Assembly: GCF_002149925.1 (NCBI RefSeq)
Contig: NZ_MSLT01000018.1
Span: 124,001 to 188,000, forward strand
Length of the DNA stretch: 64,000 nt
Direction: 5' to 3'
Source: Thioflexithrix psekupsensis
Lineage (GTDB): Bacteria > Pseudomonadota > Gammaproteobacteria > Beggiatoales > Beggiatoaceae
The notes below the pieces were generated by a model. It worked only from the letters and a program-made list of their open reading frames with translations. It was not told the DNA's origin and ran no database searches. Below are positions 16,127-25,632 of the stretch, one piece after another (position 1 is the first letter of the stretch; each line of letters starts with the position of its first letter). Both the position numbers and the translations under genes were made by a program.

Positions 16127-19100
16127 ATGACCACATCTCCATCTTTTTCAAATGAATTATTAGGTTTAACTGAACCATTAGCCACACTATTTAATCAACT
16201 CAGCACACCTGTTTTTGTACGCGATGACAAACAACGTTGGTGTTATCTAAATGATGCCGCTTGCCAGTTTTTTGGGCAATCGCGTAGCTTTATGTTAGGG
16301 CGAAGCGATAACGAATTATTTCCGCCTTTACAAAGCCAAGCCATGCAGCAAGGCGATGGAGAATTATTAGATAAAACCGTGGCGCATTTAAATTTACAAT
16401 TAAATCTCATTGCTCGCGGCCGATTGCAACAAGTGACTGTCTCAAAATCGCTGTATCAATGGCCAGAAAGTCAGCAATTTTATTTTATCTGTGAAATTCA
16501 TTTACCTTTAGAAAAAAATAAATCCGTTCATGATGAACAAATTTTACCCATAGATGAAGTTTATTTAAAAAATATTTTCGATAAATCAGCAGTAGGCATG
16601 GCCTTATTAGATCAACAAGGTAATTATCTTTATTGTAATGAAAAATTAGTGTCTATGCTAGGCAAATCGATTCAGCAATTGCAAAAAAGTAATTACAGTG
16701 ATTTCTTACACGAATCTGATGTGGCTTTGCACCAAGCGCGTTTTCAACAATTAATTTTAAAACAATTAAGCGAATATCGTTTAGAACAACGCCTGTTATA
16801 TCGAGAACACCATTATTTTTGGGTAGAAGTTTGGATTTCTAATACTTATTTAGACTATTCTTTTCAAGAAAATCATTGGATCATTGCCATTATTGCTGAT
16901 ATTTCTGCGCGTAAAACCACTGAATATGCGTTGCGAGAAAGTGAATCGCGTTTGCGTAAAGCGCAGCAAATTGCGCGTTTAGGCAGTTGGGAATGGGATA
17001 TTGAGCGCGATTTAATGTATTTATCTGAAGAATTATGCGAATTTTTAGCGTTGCCTTATAGTTTGCAAAAACGCCCTTCTTCATTATTTTACGATAATAT
17101 TCATCCTGATGATCGTTATGTGGTGCAGCAAAAGATACAGCGCGCCATTCAATATCGCACGGATTGCGAAGTGGAATTTCGCATTGTGCAAACGGGGGGA
17201 GGTTTACGTTATTTACAAGCCTATGCCAAAGTGATTTATAACCGTCAAGGTCAGGCTTATTCCGTCTTTGGTATTGCGCAAGACATTACCGATAGAAAGT
17301 CGATTGATTTAGCCCTTTATGAAAGCGATCAATACCGTCATCTAATTGAAGAAGCACTGATTGGTTTGGCTTTAACTCGTTTGGATGGGACATTTGTTGA
17401 AGTCAATTCGGCTTTTGCGCGAATGCTGGGTTATATGCCCGAAGATATTATTAACCAATTAAGCGATGCTAAATTAACACCACCGAGTTATTTAGAAAAT
17501 TTACAAGAACAACAAAAATTATTGCAAAAAAATGGGCGTTATGGGCCGATTGAAAAAGAATATTATCATCACAATGGGCATGTGGTGCCAATTCGCATTT
17601 CTGGCGTGTTAGTCGAACGTAATAATCAGCCTTTTATTTGGCATAATGTGGAAGATATTACTGAACAGCGACAAGCTGAAAATCGCTTAAAAAATATTAA
17701 TTCTATTCTCTATCAATTTAAAACAACATTAGACATGACATTAGATTGTGTTTTTATGTTTTATTTTCGCAGTTTGCGCTTTTTTTATGCCAATGAAGGC
17801 GCATTAAAAATGCTGGGTTATCGGCGATTAGAATTATTTGCGCGCACGCCTATTGATATTGATGCGCATTTTGATCAAAGCGAATTTAGAAATATGATTA
17901 ATCCATTAATGACAGGTGCTTTGCCTTCATTAACTTTTGAAACCACTTATTTGCATCAATCAGGGACAAGTATCCCTGTTGAAGTGTTTTTACAATATAT
18001 TCAAGTGGCGGGGCAAGCAGGGCGTTTTGTCGCCATTGTGCGCGACATTACCGAGCGCAAACAAGTGGAAGCGCGTTTGCAAAAAGCCAAAGAAGCCGCT
18101 GAATCAGCCAATCGCGCTAAAAGCACTTTTCTGGCAAATATGAGTCATGAATTGCGCACGCCATTAAATGCTATTTTAGGCTATACGCAAATTTTTCAAC
18201 GCGATTTAACCCTTTCCGAAAGCCAAAGAGAAGGCATTGATATTATTCATCGCAGTGGAGAATATTTACTGACTTTAATTAATGATGTATTAGATTTGTC
18301 AAAAATAGAAGCAGGCGCGATTGAATTAAAACCACATGATTTTTATTTATTGCCTTTTTTAAATAATCTGGTTGATCTATTTCGCATTCGTTCTCAAGAG
18401 AAAAATATTAAGTTTATTTATCAACCGCAAGAAGATTTGCCGAAAGCCATTTTTTTAGACGAGAAACGGCTGCGGCAAATTCTCATTAATTTACTCAGTA
18501 ATGCCATTAAATTTACTCAGCAAGGTAGCGTGATTTTTTCAGTACGTTATCAGCAGCAAAAATTATTTTTTAAAGTGGCTGATACGGGAATTGGCATTGC
18601 GGTTAATGAACTGGATAAAATATTTTTACCCTTTCGTCAAATTGAAACGCAACATTATCAAAATGAAGGCACAGGATTAGGCTTGGCGATTAGCAAGCGT
18701 TTAGTCGAAAGAATGGGCGGCACATTAGAAGTCAGCAGCTTATTGGGAGAGGGCAGTACTTTTTTATTGATTTTAGATGTGCAATTAACTCAAAATGATG
18801 CTTTACCACCTCCTGTGATTTATCTGCCTATTGTGGGTTTTCATTCTTCTGTTCCAGAGAAAAAATCTTATAATTTATTAATTGTCGATGATCAAGAAGA
18901 AAATCGCTCTGTCTTTACTCATTTATTTGAATCATTAGGGTTTCACGTTTTAGAAAGCAATAATGGACATCATACTTTAGAATTAGTGGCGAAAGAACGC
19001 ATTGATTTAATCATTATGGATTTAATTATGCCTGATTTAGATGGTTTTGAAACCACTCGCTTATTGCGCCAACAATGGACTAAAGAACAATTAGCGATTA

Positions 19101-19519
19101 TTGCCTGTTCGGCCAGTGCTTTTGATTATCACCGTCAAGAAAGTTTAAATGCAGGTTGCAATGCGTTTATTGCTAAACCTGTACAAGCAGAGGAATTATT
19201 AGCGGTGGTAGCAGATATTTTAAAATTAAAATGGATTCGCACCGAAATAACCCAAAAAAATATCCCGTTATTACGCCAAGAAGAAACGATGGCTTTAACG
19301 GTAGAAAACGTGAAACATTTCATTTTACCACAACGCGAACAATTAGAATCTTTATTAGATTTAGCCATGCGTGGAGATGTGTTTGCGGTGGTACATTTTG
19401 TGCAGAAGCTTGGATTAAATAACAGCCAATGCCAAGATTTTTGCGAACGGATTACTTTTTTAGCAAAGAATTATGAATTTAAAAAAATTCGTGAAGTATT
19501 AAAAGCAGTTTTAGATTAA
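16127..19519 (+). CDS. Multi-PAS hybrid sensor histidine kinase
   Basis: The 1130-residue cytoplasmic protein has no clear membrane helix. About five PAS domains follow each other (roughly 14-120, 145-262, 275-395, 402-518, 525-640), several ending in the PAC-like DITxRK motif. HisKA has MSHELRTPLNAILGY (His near 672). HATPase has LRQILINLLSNAIKF and GTGLGLAIS. A C-terminal receiver (about 915-1035) has LLIVDDQEENR and the phospho-Asp in IIMDLIMPDLDG (near 965), with Lys in FIAKPV. A helical tail of about 90 residues follows. It probably integrates redox or small-molecule signals through PAS. It is tandem with another kinase and a CBS-GGDEF gene. Confidence 0.92.
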   Translation: MTTSPSFSNELLGLTEPLATLFNQLSTPVFVRDDKQRWCYLNDAACQFFGQSRSFMLGRSDNELFPPLQSQAMQQGDGELLDKTVAHLNLQLNLIARGRLQQVTVSKSLYQWPESQQFYFICEIHLPLEKNKSVHDEQILPIDEVYLKNIFDKSAVGMALLDQQGNYLYCNEKLVSMLGKSIQQLQKSNYSDFLHESDVALHQARFQQLILKQLSEYRLEQRLLYREHHYFWVEVWISNTYLDYSFQENHWIIAIIADISARKTTEYALRESESRLRKAQQIARLGSWEWDIERDLMYLSEELCEFLALPYSLQKRPSSLFYDNIHPDDRYVVQQKIQRAIQYRTDCEVEFRIVQTGGGLRYLQAYAKVIYNRQGQAYSVFGIAQDITDRKSIDLALYESDQYRHLIEEALIGLALTRLDGTFVEVNSAFARMLGYMPEDIINQLSDAKLTPPSYLENLQEQQKLLQKNGRYGPIEKEYYHHNGHVVPIRISGVLVERNNQPFIWHNVEDITEQRQAENRLKNINSILYQFKTTLDMTLDCVFMFYFRSLRFFYANEGALKMLGYRRLELFARTPIDIDAHFDQSEFRNMINPLMTGALPSLTFETTYLHQSGTSIPVEVFLQYIQVAGQAGRFVAIVRDITERKQVEARLQKAKEAAESANRAKSTFLANMSHELRTPLNAILGYTQIFQRDLTLSESQREGIDIIHRSGEYLLTLINDVLDLSKIEAGAIELKPHDFYLLPFLNNLVDLFRIRSQEKNIKFIYQPQEDLPKAIFLDEKRLRQILINLLSNAIKFTQQGSVIFSVRYQQQKLFFKVADTGIGIAVNELDKIFLPFRQIETQHYQNEGTGLGLAISKRLVERMGGTLEVSSLLGEGSTFLLILDVQLTQNDALPPPVIYLPIVGFHSSVPEKKSYNLLIVDDQEENRSVFTHLFESLGFHVLESNNGHHTLELVAKERIDLIIMDLIMPDLDGFETTRLLRQQWTKEQLAIIACSASAFDYHRQESLNAGCNAFIAKPVQAEELLAVVADILKLKWIRTEITQKNIPLLRQEETMALTVENVKHFILPQREQLESLLDLAMRGDVFAVVHFVQKLGLNNSQCQDFCERITFLAKNYEFKKIREVLKAVLD

Positions 19520-19663
19520 TCGGCAGCATCGCATTAAATCATCATTAATTATTCCCGTATAAAACTGGCTAACTTACTGTTATAATTCATAAAATAGCGT
19601 CATTATCCTGTCATGTGATTGTGTCATAACGTTCACAGTCAACGCACGGATTAGGTACACTTT

Positions 19664-20716
19664 ATGTCTTCTCGTTCCCATTTAGATTATTCCACTCTTT
19701 CCCCACGGCGTTCTAATCGGGTGGATAGTCTTATTCGTCAAACGCCGGTGGTGACATTACAGCACACAGTGGATAGTGTGGCGGATATTTTTTACAATGA
19801 TCCTAGCCTTTATTCTATTGCCGTGCTTGATCCAAATCATAAGCCTGTGGGAATTGTGCGCCGCCATGATTTTATGCACTTATTTTTAAGCCGATATGGA
19901 CGAGAACTTTACGGACGAAAATTAATTACTCATTTCATGGACAATAGCCCGCTTATTATTGAGGCGCATTTGTCTTTAGAAGAAGCCAGTCATTATGTTA
20001 CATCAGGTTCGCGTTTATCGCCAGAACACGATTTTATTATTGCCGAGAAAGGGATTTATCGGGGTTTAGGTCATATTATGGATTTATTGCAGGCGATGAC
20101 CGAATTGCAAATTCGGAATGCCCGTTATGCCAATCCATTAACGCAATTGCCCGGTAATGTTCCCATTTACGAATATATTGAGAATTTATTAGCACAAAAA
20201 GTAAATTTTGCAGTGGCTTATTGTGATTTAGATAATTTTAAGCCATTTAATGATAATTATGGTTATGAACAAGGCGATAAAGTGATTAAAACGGTCGCCG
20301 AATTATTAACGGCTAATATGGATGAACAAAATGATTTTGTAGGGCATGTGGGGGGCGATGATTTTATTGTGGTGATGCAGAGTACGGATTGGATTGTTCG
20401 TTGTGAGACCGTATTATCGTTATTTGCTACGCAGGCTCTGACTTTTTACAATGAATCGGATAGAGCAAATGGCGGTATTCATGCTTTTGATCGTAAAGGA
20501 AATCCTACTTTTTATCCTTTTTTATCGCTCTCAATTGGCGCAGTCATGCCCGATCCAGAAGCCTGTCATTCGCATCATGATGTGGCCGCGCTCGCGTCCG
20601 AAGCCAAACATCAAGCGAAAAAACTTAATGGTAATCAATTATTTATTGACCGCCGCCGCAAACCTGCTCGCACAGTTGCCTTTACACCACCTGCGGAAAA
20701 TAAGAAAGAAAAATAA
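19664..20716 (+). CDS. CBS-pair GGDEF protein (putative diguanylate cyclase)
   Basis: The 350-residue soluble product has two CBS motifs (about residues 20-145) that could bind adenine nucleotides. A GGDEF domain follows (about 155-335) with NPLTQLPGN, YCDLDNFKPFNDNYGYEQGD and the signature GGDDF at 230-234. The Glu-to-Asp change in the signature is tolerated in some active cyclases, so c-di-GMP synthesis is likely but not certain. The NPLTxLPGN form is typical of GGDEF domains that follow CBS pairs, often together with an EAL domain that is absent here. It follows two sensor kinases, is 144 nt from the second, and ends at its own terminator. Confidence 0.88.
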   Translation: MSSRSHLDYSTLSPRRSNRVDSLIRQTPVVTLQHTVDSVADIFYNDPSLYSIAVLDPNHKPVGIVRRHDFMHLFLSRYGRELYGRKLITHFMDNSPLIIEAHLSLEEASHYVTSGSRLSPEHDFIIAEKGIYRGLGHIMDLLQAMTELQIRNARYANPLTQLPGNVPIYEYIENLLAQKVNFAVAYCDLDNFKPFNDNYGYEQGDKVIKTVAELLTANMDEQNDFVGHVGGDDFIVVMQSTDWIVRCETVLSLFATQALTFYNESDRANGGIHAFDRKGNPTFYPFLSLSIGAVMPDPEACHSHHDVAALASEAKHQAKKLNGNQLFIDRRRKPARTVAFTPPAENKKEK

Positions 20717-20786
20717 CGCGCAGATAAAATGGCACTTATGCCAAAATGAGAAAAAATAATTCGGGGTTTTTATATATTCCCTGAAT

Positions 20787-20810
20787 AAAGGCACGCCTTT
20801 TCTATTTTTT
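20787..20810 (+). terminator. Terminator after the CBS-GGDEF gene
   Basis: AAAGG (20787-20791) pairs with CCTTT (20796-20800) around CACG, followed by TCTATTTTTT. The stem is short but tightly closed and sits about 70 nt after the stop codon. Confidence 0.6.
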
Positions 20811-21008
20811 ATTCATCCTTCATTTCTTCTTTCGATAAAATCTCCTACTTTTCTTTGATAGAATGACCGATCCACTTTTGGCAAGAAAACCGAATGTGTG
20901 GTTAATTTTGGTTTACATAATGTTATAATTTTGCGATCAGGTGGTCTGCAAGGGATAGGCTGCTTTTTAAATCATCAATTCGATCAAACCCATAGGAGTC
21001 TCTAACCC

Positions 21009-21296
21009 ATGTCTTTACAACGAGAACAAGTGGAAAAAATCGCCCATTTAGCGCGTATTCAACTGACTGAAGATGATATTCCTCGTTATACGGATAATTT
21101 GTCTAGTATTTTTGATTTTGTTGAACAGTTGAACAGTGTGAATACAGAAGGTATTGTGGCAATGGCACATCCATTGGATGCGGTAGCACGATTACGTCCC
21201 GATATGGTGACAGAAACAGATCAACGCAGTCATTTTCAAGCCCACGCGCCTTCGGTGGAAGCGGGTTTGTATTTAGTGCCAAAAGTGATTGAGTAA
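21009..21296 (+). CDS. gatC: Asp/Glu-tRNA amidotransferase subunit C
   Basis: GatC is the small scaffold of GatCAB, which amidates Glu-tRNA(Gln) and Asp-tRNA(Asn). The 95-residue product has the family pattern [34 protein letters not shown] and the C-terminal [20 protein letters not shown] -10 box is at 20924-20929, and a TAGGAG ribosome binding site precedes the ATG. It is 62 nt upstream of gatA. gatB, often the third gene, is not in the window. Confidence 0.95.
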   Translation: MSLQREQVEKIAHLARIQLTEDDIPRYTDNLSSIFDFVEQLNSVNTEGIVAMAHPLDAVARLRPDMVTETDQRSHFQAHAPSVEAGLYLVPKVIE

Positions 21297-21358
21297 TTAT
21301 CGGCTGATTATCGCCGTTTCTCACTTTTTTCCTTTATTTTATCTCAAGACAAATCACA

Positions 21359-22819
21359 ATGACAATACATACACAATCATTAACCGAATTAGCACAAGGA
21401 TTACGTAGCAAACAATTTTCCAGTGTGGAATTAACGCAACATTTTTTAGCGCGCATTAAACGCTACGATTCGCAATTAAATTGTTTCATTACGCTCACAG
21501 AAACGCAGGCATTAGCCCAAGCCAAAGCGGCTGATATGCGTTTAGCGCAAGGCGATTCTAGCCCATTATTAGGCATTCCAATGGCGCATAAAGATATTTT
21601 TTGTACCAATGGGATAAAAACGTCTTGCGGCTCAAAAATGTTGGATAATTTTATTGCGCCTTATGATGCTCATGTTGTACAGAAATGTGCGACAAGTGGG
21701 GTGGTGATGTTGGGAAAAACCAACATGGATGAGTTTGCGATGGGATCGTCTAACGAAACCAGTTTTTACGGCCCCGTCAAAAATCCTTGGGACACGCAAG
21801 CGGTGCCGGGCGGCTCTTCAGGCGGCTCTGCGGCGGCTGTGGCGGCGCGTTTAGTCCCCATGGCAACGGGGACAGACACGGGGGGGTCAATTCGTCAACC
21901 AGCGGCGTTGTGCGGCATCAGTGGGCTAAAACCCACTTATGGTCTAGTCTCTCGTTATGGGATGATTGCTTTTGCCAGCAGTTTGGATCAAGGCGGCCCG
22001 ATGGCGCGAAGTGCGGAAGATTTAGCCTTATTTTTCAATGCGATGGCAGGCTACGATCCGCAAGATTCGACTTCTCTTCTGCGCGATCCCGAAGATTACA
22101 CCGCAGCCTTAGGACAATCGTTAGCGGGTTTAAAAATCGGCGTGCCAAAGGCATTTTTTGGTGAAGGTTTAGACGCGCAAGTGGCTGCTGTCGTGCAAGC
22201 GGCGATTGAGGAATTTAAAAAAGCAGGCGCGGAATTATACGATATTGAATTGCCGAATAGCCATCTTTCTGTTCCTGCTTATTACATTATTGCGCCTGCG
22301 GAATGTTCGTCTAATTTAGCGCGTTATGATGGCGTGCGTTTTGGTTATCGTTGTGAGCAGCCGAAAGATTTAATTGATTTATATAAACGCAGTCGTGCCG
22401 AAGGTTTCGGTGCGGAAGTGAAACGGCGAATTATGGTGGGGACTTATGCGTTATCTGCGGGTTATTACGATGCTTATTATTTAAAAGCGCAACAAATTCG
22501 TCGCTTAATTAGCGATGATTTTAAACAAGCGTTTAAACAAGTGGATGTAATTATGGGGCCTGTATCGCCTACGCCTGCATTTAATTTGGGCGAAAAGGTC
22601 GATGATCCTGTGACGATGTACTTATCTGATATTTATACGATTGCGATTAATTTAGCGGGCATTCCTGCCATGTCAATTCCAGCGGGATTTGTCAATGATC
22701 GTCCTATTGGATTGCAATTAATTGGCAATTATTTTAGTGAAGCGAAATTGCTCAATATCGCCCACCAATATCAACAACGTACCGATTGGCATTTGCAACA
22801 TCCGAAGGCGTTTATTTAA
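21359..22819 (+). CDS. gatA: Asp/Glu-tRNA amidotransferase subunit A
   Basis: GatA is the amidase subunit that releases ammonia from glutamine for tRNA-dependent amidation. The 486-residue product shows the amidase-signature triad: Lys78 (MAHKDIF), Ser153 in [12 protein letters not shown] and Ser177 in [13 protein letters not shown]. The length is normal. It follows gatC and is closed by a terminator at 22845-22879, so gatB must be encoded elsewhere. Other amidase-signature enzymes are excluded by the gatC neighbour and by the conserved FxGPVKNPW segment. Confidence 0.96.
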   Translation: MTIHTQSLTELAQGLRSKQFSSVELTQHFLARIKRYDSQLNCFITLTETQALAQAKAADMRLAQGDSSPLLGIPMAHKDIFCTNGIKTSCGSKMLDNFIAPYDAHVVQKCATSGVVMLGKTNMDEFAMGSSNETSFYGPVKNPWDTQAVPGGSSGGSAAAVAARLVPMATGTDTGGSIRQPAALCGISGLKPTYGLVSRYGMIAFASSLDQGGPMARSAEDLALFFNAMAGYDPQDSTSLLRDPEDYTAALGQSLAGLKIGVPKAFFGEGLDAQVAAVVQAAIEEFKKAGAELYDIELPNSHLSVPAYYIIAPAECSSNLARYDGVRFGYRCEQPKDLIDLYKRSRAEGFGAEVKRRIMVGTYALSAGYYDAYYLKAQQIRRLISDDFKQAFKQVDVIMGPVSPTPAFNLGEKVDDPVTMYLSDIYTIAINLAGIPAMSIPAGFVNDRPIGLQLIGNYFSEAKLLNIAHQYQQRTDWHLQHPKAFI

Positions 22820-22844
22820 TTCACTATTAGATAAGCACATCGGC

Positions 22845-22879
22845 AAGGGATAATGCCATTTTAATGTGTATTATCCCTT
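22845..22879 (+). terminator. Terminator after gatCA
   Basis: AAGGGATAAT (22845-22854) pairs perfectly with ATTATCCCTT (22870-22879) across a 15-nt loop, followed by AATTTTT. It marks the end of the gatCA transcript. Confidence 0.88.
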
Positions 22880-22938
22880 AATTTTTCGATAATATTCAAT
22901 TTCCCTATTTTCCCGCGCATAAGCGGACAACTGGTGTA

Positions 22939-23589
22939 ATGAAAATGAAAACAGAACCTGTTGTATTTATTGTTGATGATGATGAAGCCATTCGGGAATC
23001 TTTGAGTTATTTACTGGAAAATGCTGATTTTAAAGTATCCTGTTATGATTCTGCTCAAACTTTTTTAGAGCAGTTTAATCAAGAACAACCAGGATGCTTA
23101 TTATTAGACATTCGTTTACCCAAAATGAGTGGCTTAGAATTATTAAAGAAACTGGTTGCTCAGGATTATAGCTTGCCCATTATCATGTTATCGGGACATG
23201 GTGACATTACGATGGCGGTGCGGGCGATTAAAGATGGTGCATTTGATTTTTTAGAAAAGCCATTTGAAAGTAGCGTATTGTTAGAACGAGTGCAACAAGC
23301 CATTGCGCGGGATTTAAAACTGCGACAAGAGTCGAAAGAACGGCAAGAAGTGCTAGAGCGTTTGGCCATTTTAACCGCTAGAGAACGCGAAGTGATGGTA
23401 GAACTAATTAAAGGCAAACCCAACAAAAGCGTAGCGCGTGAATTAAACATTAGCTATAAGACCGTAGAAATCCATCGTGGCCGCATTATGGAAAAGATGA
23501 AAGCAGATGGTATTGTTGAGTTAGTCAGAATGGCAATGTTGTGTGGATTATTAAGCGAATCAATGCAGAAATCAAAGGAAGATTTTTAA
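22939..23589 (+). CDS. FixJ/NarL-type response regulator
   Basis: The 216-residue product has an N-terminal receiver domain (about 7-122) with the acidic pocket VDDDE, phospho-Asp57 in [12 protein letters not shown], and Lys in DFLEKPFE. The C-terminal LuxR-type helix-turn-helix (about 145-208) has [19 protein letters not shown] and [19 protein letters not shown]. The close FixJ/TtrR-like pattern suggests a partner PAS-type kinase, but none is adjacent; the kinases at 13971 and 16127 are on the same strand 3-9 kb away. Its stop codon overlaps the thyA start by one base, which suggests translational coupling. Confidence 0.92.
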   Translation: MKMKTEPVVFIVDDDEAIRESLSYLLENADFKVSCYDSAQTFLEQFNQEQPGCLLLDIRLPKMSGLELLKKLVAQDYSLPIIMLSGHGDITMAVRAIKDGAFDFLEKPFESSVLLERVQQAIARDLKLRQESKERQEVLERLAILTAREREVMVELIKGKPNKSVARELNISYKTVEIHRGRIMEKMKADGIVELVRMAMLCGLLSESMQKSKEDF

Positions 23590-24422
23590 TGCAACTTTAT
23601 TTAGATTTACTTCGAGATATTATGGAGACAGGCGTAGATAAAAACGACAGAACGGGAGTGGGAACTCGTTCTGTATTTGGGCGACAATTGCGTTATGATT
23701 TAGCGCAGGGATTTCCTTTATTAACTACAAAAAAATTGCATTTTAAATCAATTGCTTATGAGTTATTGTGGTTTTTACGGGGAGAGACAAATATTCGTTT
23801 TTTACGCGAAAATGGCGTGACAATTTGGGACGAATGGGCAACAGAAACGGGAGAATTAGGCCCTGTTTATGGGGCGCAATGGCGATTTTGGTTAGGTGCA
23901 GATGGTCGTTATTACGATCAAGTGCAGACATTAATAGATGGATTAAAAAATAATCCCGATTCGCGCCGACATGTGATTAATGCGTGGAATGTGGCTTTAT
24001 TGCCTGATGAACGTAAAAAGCCTTGGGAAAATGCCAAAGAAGGTAAAATGGCATTAGCTCCGTGTCATGTGTTATATCAATTTTACGTGGCGCATAATCG
24101 CCTGAGTTCTGCGGTTTATATTCGTTCTAATGATATGTTTTTAGGCCATCCTTATAACACAGCCAGTTTAGCCTTATTCACGCATTTAATTGCACATCAA
24201 TGTGATTTTGAATTAGGAGAGATTATTGTGATGCTAGGTGATGCCCATATTTACCGCAATCATTTCTCCCAAGTCGCCGAGCAATTAAGCCGAAAACCAC
24301 GCCCTTTACCTCAATTGCATTTTAAAAGAAAACCCAATTCTATTTTTGATTATGAATATACCGATTTTGAATTAATAAATTATGATCCCTATCCAGCGAT
24401 TGCGGCACCGATTGCGGTATAA
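23589..24422 (+). CDS. thyA: Thymidylate synthase
   Basis: ThyA methylates dUMP to dTMP using methylene-tetrahydrofolate. The 277-residue product begins [15 protein letters not shown] and has [13 protein letters not shown], the catalytic Cys159 in [25 protein letters not shown] and the C-terminal [14 protein letters not shown] chose the ATG at 23589 because it is the family start and overlaps the previous stop codon (TAATG); an in-frame upstream extension of 16 codons lies inside the regulator gene. Compared with the 264-residue E. coli enzyme there is a charged insertion of about 13 residues just before the catalytic Cys (about 139-153), as in some longer ThyA forms. Confidence 0.96.
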   Translation: MQLYLDLLRDIMETGVDKNDRTGVGTRSVFGRQLRYDLAQGFPLLTTKKLHFKSIAYELLWFLRGETNIRFLRENGVTIWDEWATETGELGPVYGAQWRFWLGADGRYYDQVQTLIDGLKNNPDSRRHVINAWNVALLPDERKKPWENAKEGKMALAPCHVLYQFYVAHNRLSSAVYIRSNDMFLGHPYNTASLALFTHLIAHQCDFELGEIIVMLGDAHIYRNHFSQVAEQLSRKPRPLPQLHFKRKPNSIFDYEYTDFELINYDPYPAIAAPIAV

Positions 24423-24455
24423 AACGGGCTTATTGGTGATGATGTGGTCTGGTTA

Positions 24456-25424
24456 TTATCCATCTAGCGCGTATTTTTTCATTCGGTATAATAAAGTATC
24501 ACGGCTTAATCCCAATAAACGAGCGGCTTGGCTGCGATTACCTGCGCTTTTTAACAAGGCTTGTTGAATAAATACCCGCTCGACTTCTTCCAATTGAATA
24601 CCTTGTTCGGGTAATTGAAACACAATGGGCGTATCTAATAACGATTCTGTTGGCGTGTTTACCATTTCAGGCGGTAAACATTGTGGCGTAATCTCTTCGC
24701 CCGTGTGAAAAATCACCATGCGTTCACAAAAATTACGCAATTCGCGTACATTTCCCGGCCACGTGTAACGTTTTAACTGTTTAATCGTGGTTTTTGTGTA
24801 ATTCGGTGACGCTGTATTGTATTTTTTGGACATCTGTTGTGTTAATGTATTCAGTAACAATTCTACATCGTCTACTCGTTGCCGCAATGGGGGTAATTCC
24901 AAAGGCACGATATTAAGACGGTAAAACAAGTCTTGTCTAAATCGTCCCGCTTGCACCGCTTCGGCTAAATTCTGGTTGGTCGCGGCAATAATACGAGTAT
25001 TAATTTGTTCAAATTGGGTATTGCCAACACATTGTATTTCTCCAGTTTCCAGAAAACGCAATAACTTAGATTGTATTTCTAAAGACAATTCACCCAATTC
25101 ATCTAAAAACAAAGTCCCCTTATCCGCCGCTTGTAATAAGCCTTGTTGGGTGTCCACCGCGCCTGTAAACGCACCTTTGCGATGCCCGAATAACAAAGAT
25201 TCTGCTAACGTATTCGGTAATGCCGCACAATTAACGGGAATAAAAGCTTGTTTAGCGCGCAAACTGTGTTGATGAATGGCGCGAGCCAGTAATTCTTTTC
25301 CCGTCCCACTTTCTCCTAAAATCAATACCGTCGCATCAGTCAGTGCAACAATACGCGCCGCCCGAATCACGGTCGCAAGCAAAGCAGAATGACCCAGTAA
25401 ATGAGCAAACGCATCAGACATCAT
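24456..25424 (-). CDS. Sigma54-dependent transcriptional activator without sensory domain
   Basis: This 322-residue enhancer-binding protein starts almost directly with the AAA+ domain. It has Walker A GESGTGKE (37-44), the sigma54-contacting loop GAFTGA (84-89), Walker [10 protein letters not shown] (103-111) and the arginine-finger region [23 protein letters not shown] Fis-type helix-turn-helix lies at the C-terminus ([20 protein letters not shown]). No receiver, GAF or PAS domain is present, as in PspF, so activity is either constitutive or controlled by another protein. It is divergent from the mbnP-like operon, whose upstream region holds a sigma54 promoter and a pair of direct repeats, the likely targets. 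Confidence 0.93.
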   Translation of the reverse strand: MMSDAFAHLLGHSALLATVIRAARIVALTDATVLILGESGTGKELLARAIHQHSLRAKQAFIPVNCAALPNTLAESLLFGHRKGAFTGAVDTQQGLLQAADKGTLFLDELGELSLEIQSKLLRFLETGEIQCVGNTQFEQINTRIIAATNQNLAEAVQAGRFRQDLFYRLNIVPLELPPLRQRVDDVELLLNTLTQQMSKKYNTASPNYTKTTIKQLKRYTWPGNVRELRNFCERMVIFHTGEEITPQCLPPEMVNTPTESLLDTPIVFQLPEQGIQLEEVERVFIQQALLKSAGNRSQAARLLGLSRDTLLYRMKKYALDG

Positions 25425-25458
25425 TCAATTTCATACCTTAATAATACAAATAAAAATA

Positions 25459-25501
25459 GGTCAAATCACACAGCCATGCGCTTTTATCTGGGTTAAATCA
25501 C
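25459..25501. promoter_or_regulatory. Pair of direct repeats, candidate activator binding sites
   Basis: GGTCAAATCAC (25459-25469) and GGTTAAATCAC (25491-25501) differ at one of 11 positions and are 32 bp apart, about three helical turns. They lie about 70-110 bp upstream of the -24/-12 promoter, where enhancer sites for sigma54 activators are usual, in the divergent gap next to the activator gene. Binding by that activator is inference. Confidence 0.55.
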
Positions 25502-25568
25502 TTATTTTTGCGATAAGTTTTTCAGAATTTTACGCATAATTTATTGATATTTAAGAATTAAATAAAAG

Positions 25569-25583
25569 TGGCGTTTCCTTTGC
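25569..25583 (+). promoter_or_regulatory. Sigma54 (-24/-12) promoter of the mbnP-like operon
   Basis: TGGC (25569-25572), seven bases, then TTGC (25580-25583) gives the invariant GG-N10-GC spacing of sigma54 promoters. Transcription would start near 25595, about 38 nt before the mbnP-like ATG. The divergent gene encodes a sigma54 activator, which supports this reading. Confidence 0.75.
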
Positions 25584-25632
25584 CTATCGTGGGGCTGTTT
25601 TTTTATTTTTATCTTAACAAGGTCAGCCAATC

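Noticed and set aside
25425-25632. Possible methanobactin precursor gene before mbnP
   Set aside because: No short frame with a Cys-containing core peptide is visible; the region is better explained by promoter elements.
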